From Treponema sp. (GTDB lineage Bacteria; Spirochaetota; Spirochaetia; Treponematales; Treponemataceae), in the NCBI GenBank assembly GCA_017551705.1, contig JAFZLA010000010.1, positions 1 to 64,000 of the forward strand: DNA of 64,000 bases, given 5' to 3'. Of the stretch, positions 33,401 to 38,669 are shown one piece after another (position 1 is the first letter of the stretch; every line of letters starts with the position of its first letter). Both the position numbers and the translations under genes were made by a program. Below the pieces are notes generated by a model. It saw only the letters and a program-made list of their open reading frames with translations, was not told the DNA's origin and searched no databases.

Positions 33401-34463
33401 AGTTTATGTAAATGTAAATTCAAAGCTGACAATTGATGGTGCTGTTATAACAAAGAATACGAATAAAGATGGACAAGGAGCTGGTGTTTATTTTGCTGGA
33501 AAAACACTGGTTATAAAAGGTGACAGTATAATCTCGTTAAATGAGTGTTCGTATACATCTAGTGGTTATTCTGCTGTTTATTGCGCTTATGATAGCAGCA
33601 ACAATGGAAGTACAATTACAATAACTGAGAACGCTCAAATTACTGGAAACAAGGTGACAGGTGTAAGAGTCACTGGCAGTACATTTGAACTCAGTGGCAA
33701 TGCAAAAATAACGAACAACGAAAATCAAAGTACTTCAACTCAATTTGAAGGAGTCGGTGCTGGTTTAGTACTCATGAAAGGTTCCACCTCTGTAAGTTGT
33801 GTCGCTACAATTAGCGGCAATGCAGAAATTTCTGGCAATAAGACCATAAATTCATCTGGTTCTGGCGCTGGAGTTTATGTTGTTACTTCTTATTGTACAT
33901 TAAATATCACTGGCGGTTCTATAAAAAATAATTCTGCTTACGCAAGTGGCGCTGGCATTCGTATTCGCGAAGGAACTGTTAATATGAGTAACGGTGAAAT
34001 TTCTGGCAATACTGTAACTGGAAGCAATGGTAAGGGCGCAGGTGTATTAATAACTTCAACCACTTCTGCTAGCGCAAAACTGAATATGACAGGTGGCATC
34101 ATTACTGGAAATACATTCCAGTCTTCTGGTACAGGTAGAGGTGTCTATGTTGACAATACTGTTTATAACTATGACAATACAACTTCTTCATTCAGTATGG
34201 GCGGCTCGGCAAAAGTAGCTTCTGACAACGATATTTATTTGATGACAGGAACTGTTTCTGCTTCAACTCCGCAGCCTGTTATTACTATAACAAGCGCGCT
34301 TACAGATTCCGGTCCGTTTGGCGCCATTACTTTGCAGTCATATTCCCTTGGCTACAAGGTTCTTTCTGGCAGCAAGGCTAATGTGGAAAACAGCGCTTCC
34401 AAGTTTACGCTGTCAGACAGCGCTTGGAAAATCGACGCAGACGGCGAACTTATGGCAAATTAA
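30486..34463 (+). CDS. Large surface lipoprotein with parallel beta-helix C-terminus
   Basis: The product is about 1325 aa from ATG 30486, with GAGG upstream (TTG 30468 is an alternative). The lipobox is 'AAGAVFALASC'. Residues about 40-480 are Ig-like or all-beta. About 510-800 is a domain also seen in gut Bacteroidota and Fibrobacter surface proteins ('QVYFSPGNLWYQAST', 'GLWRTLTWAEWSYLFHTRS', 'YWTATAYS'). From about 830 a right-handed beta-helix repeats 'GAGVYV', 'SGAGIRIREGTV' and 'GEISGNTV'. It is likely an adhesin or glycan-binding surface protein. GC falls within the second half, suggesting domain exchange. A C9 run lies at codons 4-7. Confidence 0.8.
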   Translation: MTFTPPLYKNACKFLTVLAAGAVFALASCSIFEADPQQTTGAITVRLPDQQTISAICEADAVAKNITSDQSGLGGAHGQMVKSFKVEARNLAQKKTISQKVEPGSTVTIDSLVPGDWDVVIFGYEYSDEHPMFYGNSRGILVNAGQTSQAAVVLNRVEPNTQFSVEMQAATESLPYTGRANVKNVYVTYKGDELEQSGSAFFEYSDADNGGAQPSDTNKLLIPMQDFLEPGYSYSATVYLFGSNYSTLWSGSVSGSMVSDGKFPVTLNYVNSETQLQHTPTQGNEPDWLKLEDGISGQMESYYSFNINFDPRSYDQLNVFKLAQDVCGKVPVIVECGSVAWAKVFTIKHSSEAAISSPSITLPIGETKTLALPDIAPEWPLFDNKAAASTTPYYNIGFAQYSSYGDKDHDTWSAATFTPQTGANAYYDGTPPNIKMKAEGPAVFNWTMTVTKSADYGYFTEDEPLAPGPSATKDFTGTLTVAGVAAAEPAGGGGGTASGPQGMTYGEFVQMPFSIAADKQVYFSPGNLWYQASTSTFKFADKQYDIVGKTANEDAFTAFISSDPTSYTGWTDLFEWGSSGAGISGIDYPPYTRKFPDGLQTALHVASMTGTNAELDWGVHNAISNGGNEPGLWRTLTWAEWSYLFHTRSGAPSKRAPARVNGIAGMILFPDTWNPESMPSGMTLNYTNATSSSDYYGANAYSALEFSQLEALGAVFLPATGCCYSVDDSSTSPSWDGYDGSDTSTSNSKYVSYWTATAYSTGSDTKYKFYTSNGGYNKADIGNRNESANTPAAVRLIQDRPDYYTVAPYLSNKIYVSSATGSASGDGSEASPLDSIDSAVTKILEIADAQDYTIYIDGQLTTTQSMNKGLLTKAYAKSITIMGKNGIDSATGEPNDGLVGSYTQYTNGNMLKIATPVPITIKNLKISGGYSSGGGIDIGGAVYGNTTKIPSDVTLGEGTLVTQNESGTSGAGVYVNVNSKLTIDGAVITKNTNKDGQGAGVYFAGKTLVIKGDSIISLNECSYTSSGYSAVYCAYDSSNNGSTITITENAQITGNKVTGVRVTGSTFELSGNAKITNNENQSTSTQFEGVGAGLVLMKGSTSVSCVATISGNAEISGNKTINSSGSGAGVYVVTSYCTLNITGGSIKNNSAYASGAGIRIREGTVNMSNGEISGNTVTGSNGKGAGVLITSTTSASAKLNMTGGIITGNTFQSSGTGRGVYVDNTVYNYDNTTSSFSMGGSAKVASDNDIYLMTGTVSASTPQPVITITSALTDSGPFGAITLQSYSLGYKVLSGSKANVENSASKFTLSDSAWKIDADGELMAN
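30496..30504. repeat. C9 homopolymer at codons 4-7 of the surface lipoprotein
   Basis: The tract follows ATG ACT TTT A and keeps the frame only at 9 (or 9 plus or minus 3) C. One base gained or lost would stop the lipoprotein within a short distance. Such tracts are classic slipped-strand switches for surface antigens. Confidence 0.65.
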
Positions 34464-34525
34464 TGCCAGCTAGACTAGCGTTTGTTCGTTTGCGATGCGA
34501 CACAGTCCAACCGCTCTTGGCCGCT

Positions 34526-34604
34526 CCACCGTCTCCGCAAATTTTTGCTTGGCCGCCGATGTTGGCCAAAGCAAAAATGTTGCGGGTTTGCGGCGGGCGG
34601 GCAC
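34526..34604. repeat. Hairpin repeat, copy 1
   Basis: The core hairpin arms are at 34535-34554 and 34564-34585: CCGCAA, TTTTTGCTT and GGCC on the left pair with GGCC, AAAGCAAAAA and TTGCGG on the right, with only small bulges. The same element in the same orientation recurs at 35013-35089. Both copies end shortly before a strong promoter for a small RNA. The rest of 34464-34640 shows no gene. Confidence 0.75.
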
Positions 34605-34612
34605 ATTTTTGC

Positions 34613-34641
34613 TTGACAAAAATTAGGTGTAGGGGTATATT
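34613..34641 (+). promoter_or_regulatory. Promoter of the antitoxin RNA
   Basis: TTGACA (34613-34618), 17-base spacer, TATATT (34636-34641): near-consensus. Transcription would start around 34648 and run towards the toxin gene end. Confidence 0.75.
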
Positions 34642-34647
34642 AATAAA

Positions 34648-34741
34648 AAGAAGAGTGCACCCGTTCCAAAGCGGATGCCTCAGGTGTTTATAGTCTTTTC
34701 AGACTCGCCCAACCTGCTGCAGACAGGTTGGGCTATTTTTT
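34648..34741 (+). ncRNA. Candidate antitoxin RNA of a type I toxin-antitoxin locus
   Basis: The predicted RNA is about 90 nt, between a near-consensus promoter and a strong terminator. It is transcribed against the 3' end of the small toxin gene (34740-34835, minus) and overlaps the region that the toxin mRNA must cross. No open frame with a ribosome site is seen in it. The layout matches txpA/RatA and bsrG/SR4 of Bacillus subtilis, where a convergent antisense RNA pairs with the toxin mRNA 3' end. Its first bases (GCACCCGT ... GCGGATGCCTC, 34657-34681) resemble the toxin mRNA leader. RNA existence is inferred from signals. Confidence 0.6.
34707..34741 (+). terminator. Terminator of the antitoxin RNA
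   Basis: GCCCAACCTG (34707-34716) pairs perfectly with CAGGTTGGGC (34724-34733), loop CTGCAGA, followed by TATTTTTTA. The T-run includes the last bases of the toxin stop region. Confidence 0.88.
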
Positions 34742-34835
34742 ACTCAATTTCTCTGCGTTTGCGGAGGCAACTAAGCAATTCAAGAATCAGAATGGCGAGA
34801 TTAATCGCCAACGAAAGAACTTCGTAAATCGTCAT
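34740..34835 (-). CDS. Small hydrophobic type I toxin (holin-like toxin family)
   Basis: The product is only 31 aa. It starts 'MTIYEVLSLAINLAIL', has one membrane helix (about residues 6-22) and a basic end with 'CLRKRREIE'. The 'M(T/S)xYE' start and single helix match the putative holin-like toxins, for which BsrG/TxpA-type systems are known. GGGAGG lies ten bases before the ATG, and the promoter is near consensus. It is flanked by a convergent small RNA with terminator and by two hairpin repeats. Expected effect: membrane damage when unpaired with antitoxin RNA. The gene is missed by length cut-offs. Confidence 0.75.
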   Translation of the reverse strand: MTIYEVLSLAINLAILILELLSCLRKRREIE

Positions 34836-34913
34836 CTCTCTCAGCCTCCCTTATCAATTATTCCGGCTGTGAACCGGTTGAGTTTAGAGGCAAGTCCGCC
34901 CTGTCACGGGTGC
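34836..34913 (-). promoter_or_regulatory. Leader of the toxin mRNA
   Basis: The leader starts with GCACCCGT (revcomp of 34906-34913), then TTGCCTC (complement of 34887-34893), which can pair in part with GGGAGGC of the ribosome site and may hide it. A CCGG...CCGG hairpin lies between. Similar start sequences in both RNAs of this locus form an imperfect inverted repeat on the DNA. Confidence 0.45.
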
Positions 34914-34920
34914 AATACAT

Positions 34921-34949
34921 ATTATACGGCATTTTTGTCAGTTTGACAA
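34921..34949 (-). promoter_or_regulatory. Promoter of the small toxin gene
   Basis: On the minus strand TTGTCA (34944-34949), 17-base spacer, TATAAT (34921-34926). The predicted transcript begins close to 34914. Confidence 0.75.
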
Positions 34950-35012
34950 GTGATTTGTGTTTGGTTTTTCTTGGTTTTAGGCTTGCGTAAGTCAATCATT
35001 AACGTTTAACCT

Positions 35013-35089
35013 ACCGTCCCCGCAATTTTTTGCTTGGCCGCCGATGTTGGCCAAAGCAAAAATATTGCGGGGGCGGGGCGGGCGGACGC
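35013..35089. repeat. Hairpin repeat, copy 2
   Basis: Same orientation and nearly the same sequence as 34526-34604, with arms at 35020-35039 and 35049-35070. It ends about 60 bases before another near-consensus promoter. The two direct copies bracket the toxin-antitoxin unit. Confidence 0.75.
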
Positions 35090-35149
35090 ATTTGCTGGTT
35101 TTGCCACCGTACCGCTGTTTTTTTTTATGAAATTTTGACAAAAAATTGC

Positions 35150-35177
35150 TTGACAAATCTATAGTTTGTTGTATAAT
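35150..35177 (+). promoter_or_regulatory. Promoter of a second small RNA
   Basis: TTGACA (35150-35155), 16-base spacer, TATAAT (35172-35177). The sequence GCTTGACAAA at the -35 is shared with the promoter at 34613. Transcription should start around 35184. Confidence 0.7.
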
Positions 35178-35183
35178 AAAATC

Positions 35184-35246
35184 ACTTGGGCTGGCCGAAA
35201 GGTCTCGGTCCACCGAAACGGCGCGGGGATCCCGCGCCATTTTTTT
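35184..35246 (+). ncRNA. Candidate short structured RNA or attenuated leader before the DUF3800 gene
   Basis: The predicted RNA of about 60 nt contains GGCCGAAAGGTCTCGG and CACCGAAACGG, able to fold upon itself, and ends at a very strong terminator. It could be a free small RNA, an antitoxin-like RNA left over from a second unit like that at 34.6 kb, or a leader that controls the DUF3800 gene by termination. No small frame with a ribosome site is seen. No opposing toxin gene is visible. Confidence 0.45.
35220..35246 (+). terminator. Strong terminator of the second small RNA
   Basis: GGCGCGGG (35220-35227), loop GAT, CCCGCGCC (35231-35238), then ATTTTTTT. The stem is perfect and GC-rich. Confidence 0.88.
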
Positions 35247-35272
35247 GCCGTTTTAGAATTGGAGCGAGGCAA

Positions 35273-35958
35273 GTGTCAGAAAAATTCTAAGCTGCTTTAT
35301 AGACGAAGCCGGGGATTTTGGCAATTTCGAGGCTCACTCTCCGTACTACATCGTTTCGGTCGTTACGCACGAGCAAGCGAATTCAATTCAATCAGAAGTG
35401 GACGGATTGGAACATTATCTTGCGGCTCTTGGCTATCCGCGCCACGCCATTCATACCGCGCCGTTAATCCGCCGCGAAGGCGATTACCAGTTTTTGAACA
35501 TGGAACAACGTAAAAAGTTGTTTAACTTGCTTTTTAGGTTTGCGAGAAAGTGCCCGATTCATTTTTTCACGGCTTTAGTTCGAAAATCTGAAAGTCCAGA
35601 TTCCGATGTTCTTGAAGCGAAAATCACAAAAGAAATAAAAGCCAAATTAGAATCGCAGCTAGACTACTGGCGATCTTTCGATAAAATCATAATTTATTAT
35701 GACAACGGACAAAAACCGTTGAAGCGCATTCTTAACATTTTGTTCAACACCATATTTGCCAATGTTGAGGTCAGAAAAATTTGTCCTGCCGACTACAAAC
35801 TTTTTCAAGTTGCTGACCTTGTCTGCACGCTGGAACATATCAAGGCAAAAATCGACATCGGCCAGTTTTCCAATTCTGAGTCTGAATTTTTTTCTTCCCG
35901 CCACCAGTTTAAAAAAGACTTTTGGAGAAAAATTAACGTGCAAAGGCTACATGAGTGA
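35273..35958 (+). CDS. DUF3800-type protein, reading frame broken just after the start
   Basis: The frame from 35290 gives 'SCFIDEAGDFG', the DUF3800 N-terminal motif with likely metal-binding Asp, then 'YYIVSVVTHEQ', 'FDKIIIYYDNGQ' and 'DYKLFQVADLVCTLEH' (late Asp). About 225 aa in total. The natural start, GTG 35273 behind GGAGCGAGG, reads only five codons before TAA; adding one A to the A5 run (35280-35284) would join it to the main frame as 'MSEKILSCFIDEAG'. So it is frameshifted, or starts at a rare codon such as ATT. DUF3800 proteins have an RNase-H-like fold and often travel with mobile or defence genes. Function unknown. Confidence 0.7.
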
Positions 35959-35997
35959 TAAAACACATAATACACACCAAAAGACAGAAATTTGCAA

Positions 35998-36044
35998 GTT
36001 AAGGGGGTAAATTTTGCAAAATTTTCACAATTTACCCCCTTAAC
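35998..36044. repeat. Perfect 16-base inverted repeat after the DUF3800 gene
   Basis: GTTAAGGGGGTAAATT (35998-36013) and AATTTACCCCCTTAAC (36029-36044) are perfect arms around a 15-base loop, and the left arm overlaps a second palindrome AAATTTTGCAAAATTT. There is no T-run, so it is not a standard terminator. It may be a mobile-element end, a protein site or an mRNA 3' stabiliser. Confidence 0.6.
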
Positions 36045-36082
36045 AGGCTTACAACGAGGAAAAATGGAAGCGTCGATTTATG

Positions 36083-36111
36083 TTGATTTTATCCCAATCT
36101 TTCTATATAAT
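36083..36111 (+). promoter_or_regulatory. Promoter of the acyl-CoA synthetase gene (leaderless)
   Basis: TTGATT (36083-36088), 17-base spacer, TATAAT (36106-36111). The transcript start falls at about 36118, three bases before ATG 36121, and there is no ribosome site between. Confidence 0.65.
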
Positions 36112-36120
36112 TAAAAGAAT

Positions 36121-38109
36121 ATGGGCAAAATGACCAAGGTAAAAGAAATTCTGCATCTCTCGCGAAAGCTTAAGCTGCCCAAAAATTTGCCCCTTCTTTT
36201 AAAAAGCCGAGCGGCTGAATGCCCGTCGGTCACTTTGCAATCCTTTAAAAACGAGTTGGGAAAATTTGAGTCGCACGACTACCAGTTGGTTTACCGCCGC
36301 GTCTTGGACTTGGCCGTGGTCTTGCGCGAGTTTGGCGTTTGCAGGGGAGACTTGGTGGGCCTCATCAGCGACAACAGGCGCGAATGGCTTTTGACCGACT
36401 TTGCCCTTTTGTCTTTGGGAGCGGCCGACGTTCCCCGCGGATGCGATTCTATGGGAGCGGAGATCCGCTTTATACTTGGCTTTACCAACTGCCGCCTTTG
36501 CTTTTTTGAGAACGAGCGCCAGCTCAACAAGGTTTTGGAAAAAATCGAAGAAGTTCCCGAGCTCAAGGACGTCGTTCTCTTTGAAACTCCCGGAGACCTC
36601 ACGATGGAACGCGCCGCTATGGCCGGCATCCGCGTCCACAAATTTATCGACCTGGAAGACATGGCCCGCCGCTCCACAGACGAACAGCGCGCGCAGATAG
36701 AAGACGAGATGCAAAAGACCGAGGGCGGAGATGTGGCCACAATCATTTTCACTTCGGGAACAACAGGAACTCCCAAAGGCGTTATGATAACACACGACAA
36801 CATCATCGCCCAGTGCGAAGTCATAAAGGACGTTCTTGTCACCGCGCGCGAAGGCGACATTTGGCTTTCGGTCCTGCCCATATGGCACATAATGGAACGC
36901 GCCTACCTTTACTGCATCATCGCGCTCAAAAGCGGCGTGGCGTATTCCAAGCCCGCGATTTCTATCATGACCGAAGACATAGCCGAAGTCAACCCGCAAT
37001 GGATTGTCGGAGTTCCCCGCTTGTGGGACGCCTTTGTTCAAAGCTGCTACCGTTCGATAAAAAAGCGGGGCGGCTTTCCGCAGGCGCTCTTCAACTTTTC
37101 GATGACTGTCGGCTTGGCTTGGGGCTGGTCTTACCAGCGCTTTATGGGCTTGGTTTGCCGCTACTCAAAACGCGCCAGGTTCTTTGACCACATAAAGGGA
37201 TTGATTCCCTTGATTCTTTTGTCGCCGCCCCAGCTTTTGTGCTTTTTGATTTGCTTTAAGCGCTTTAAAAAGATTTTGGGCAAGCGCATTATGGGAGCGA
37301 TTTGCGGCGGAGGCTCCATGCAGCGCGACACAAGCTCCTTCTTTTATTCGATACGCGTTCCCTTGCTTGACTGCTACGGCATGACCGAGACAGCGCCTTT
37401 CTTGGCGTTAGGAAACCCGCGCCGCCTAAGGGCCGGCTGCGTAGGAAAAGTTTTTCCAAGCGCCGAGCTAAAAGTGGTGGCGCAAAAGGACGGAGTTCCC
37501 CTTAGCGGAGAACCGCTAAAGCCCGGCAAAAAAGGAATCTTGTTTGCCCGCGGCCGCCAAGTGATGAAGGGCTACTACCGCCGCCCCGACCTTACGCAAA
37601 AGGCAATCGACAAGGACGGCTGGATCAACACCGGCGACTACGCGATTCTTTCTTCCAAAAACGAAGTGACAATCGCCGGCCGCGCCAAGGACACAATCGT
37701 ATTGCTCGGCGGAGAGAACATCGAGCCGCAAGTGGTGGAGAACGCAATTTGCCGCTCAAAGTTTGTCGAATCTGCTGTCGTAGTTGGCCAGGACAAAAAA
37801 TATATCGCGGCTCTCATCGTTCCATACAAGGACGCTCTTATGGCTTACGCCGCCGAAAACCGCGTTTACTACGACACTTACGAAAGCCTTTTGAACGCAA
37901 GCGAAATCTACAATTTGATTCGCGGCCAAATCGACGACTTGGTCGACGACAAAAACGGATTCCGCACATGCGAGCGCGTGGCAAAATTTGTTCTCTTGCC
38001 AGAGAGCTTTAAGATTGGAAAAGAAATCAACGGAAAGCAAGTGGTGATGCGCCACCAAATAGAAAAAATTTACGCGCGCGAAATCCGCTCGCTCTTTTAC
38101 AAAAGCTAG
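36121..38109 (+). CDS. Long-chain acyl-CoA synthetase (AMP-forming)
   Basis: The product is 662 aa. 'TIIFTSGTTGTPKGVMITHDN' is the phosphate-binding AMP-forming motif in about residues 203-223, 'DCYGMTETAPF' the A5 motif, 'WINTGDYAIL' and 'GRAKDTIVLLGGENIEPQ' the later motifs with the catalytic Asp and hinge. It activates fatty acids to acyl-CoA through an acyl-adenylate, for lipid synthesis or uptake. A hydrophobic stretch near 360-385 ('LIPLILLSPPQLLCFLICF') suggests membrane contact, as in treponemal homologues. Its promoter points to a leaderless mRNA. Substrate chain length is not known. Confidence 0.9.
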   Translation: MGKMTKVKEILHLSRKLKLPKNLPLLLKSRAAECPSVTLQSFKNELGKFESHDYQLVYRRVLDLAVVLREFGVCRGDLVGLISDNRREWLLTDFALLSLGAADVPRGCDSMGAEIRFILGFTNCRLCFFENERQLNKVLEKIEEVPELKDVVLFETPGDLTMERAAMAGIRVHKFIDLEDMARRSTDEQRAQIEDEMQKTEGGDVATIIFTSGTTGTPKGVMITHDNIIAQCEVIKDVLVTAREGDIWLSVLPIWHIMERAYLYCIIALKSGVAYSKPAISIMTEDIAEVNPQWIVGVPRLWDAFVQSCYRSIKKRGGFPQALFNFSMTVGLAWGWSYQRFMGLVCRYSKRARFFDHIKGLIPLILLSPPQLLCFLICFKRFKKILGKRIMGAICGGGSMQRDTSSFFYSIRVPLLDCYGMTETAPFLALGNPRRLRAGCVGKVFPSAELKVVAQKDGVPLSGEPLKPGKKGILFARGRQVMKGYYRRPDLTQKAIDKDGWINTGDYAILSSKNEVTIAGRAKDTIVLLGGENIEPQVVENAICRSKFVESAVVVGQDKKYIAALIVPYKDALMAYAAENRVYYDTYESLLNASEIYNLIRGQIDDLVDDKNGFRTCERVAKFVLLPESFKIGKEINGKQVVMRHQIEKIYAREIRSLFYKS

Positions 38110-38669
38110 GCTTGGCCGGCCGCGTCTTCTGCGCGCTTGTAAAAGTCCACGATGCTGCGGCCGTAAACGCGCTGGTCAAAGCGGACAAGGTTTTCGATTG
38201 TGTCCGGCATAAAATGCTCTTCGGGCCTGTGCACCATTATCACGCCGCCGGGCAAAAGCAAATTCTTTTTAGCGGCTTCGGCAATCAGCTGTTCGTGAAA
38301 TTTGTAAGGGAAGGGCGGATCAAAAAAAATGTAGTCGTACTGTTCCTTGCACCTTTTGACAAACAGTTCCACCGCCATAAAGCGGCACTTGATTTTTACG
38401 CCCATTTCTTTTTCGGTGACAGAGACGTTGTCCAAAACTGTCTTGATTTTAAGGCGGTCTTTTTCGCAAAGCTCAACCCGCGCCGCTCCGCGAGACACCG
38501 CCTCTATCGCGATTGTGCCTGAGCCGCTAAAAAGGTCAAGCCAACTTTTTCCGCTTAGGTCTCCAAGAATCGCAAAGACGCTTTCGCGCATTCTGTCCAT
38601 GGCGGGGCGAATCACTCCGTCGGGACATTTTATTACGCGGCCCTTTAGCTGGCCTCCCGTAATACGCAT
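38106..38669 (-). CDS. rsmD: 16S rRNA (guanine966-N2)-methyltransferase
   Basis: The product is 187 aa from ATG 38669, inside the stop of the gene before it (TGATG). 'MRITGGQLKGRVIKCPDG' and 'RPAMDRMRESVFAIL' are RsmD N-terminal signatures. 'WLDLFSGSGTIAIEAVSRGA' binds SAM, and 'YIFFDPPFPYKF' gives the DPPF catalytic motif. It methylates G966 of 16S rRNA. It is translationally coupled to an ankyrin-repeat protein, without a known functional tie. Identity is secure; a longer start would overlap the upstream gene. Confidence 0.94.
   Translation of the reverse strand: MRITGGQLKGRVIKCPDGVIRPAMDRMRESVFAILGDLSGKSWLDLFSGSGTIAIEAVSRGAARVELCEKDRLKIKTVLDNVSVTEKEMGVKIKCRFMAVELFVKRCKEQYDYIFFDPPFPYKFHEQLIAEAAKKNLLLPGGVIMVHRPEEHFMPDTIENLVRFDQRVYGRSIVDFYKRAEDAAGQA

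Noticed and set aside
33240..34200. Repeated Gly/Asn/Ser units suggesting a tandem DNA repeat or CRISPR-like array
   Set aside because: The repeats are degenerate protein-level beta-helix turns of uneven length; no regular DNA repeat with spacers is present. No CRISPR array was seen anywhere in the window.
36064..36112. A 16-codon frame (ATG 36064) with GAGG upstream, before the acyl-CoA synthetase
   Set aside because: It lies over the promoter that serves the synthetase, so it is most likely upstream of the transcript; the peptide shows nothing of note.
36199..37041. Minus-strand frames opposite the acyl-CoA synthetase
   Set aside because: They overlap fully with conserved synthetase motifs and show no start signals or known domains.
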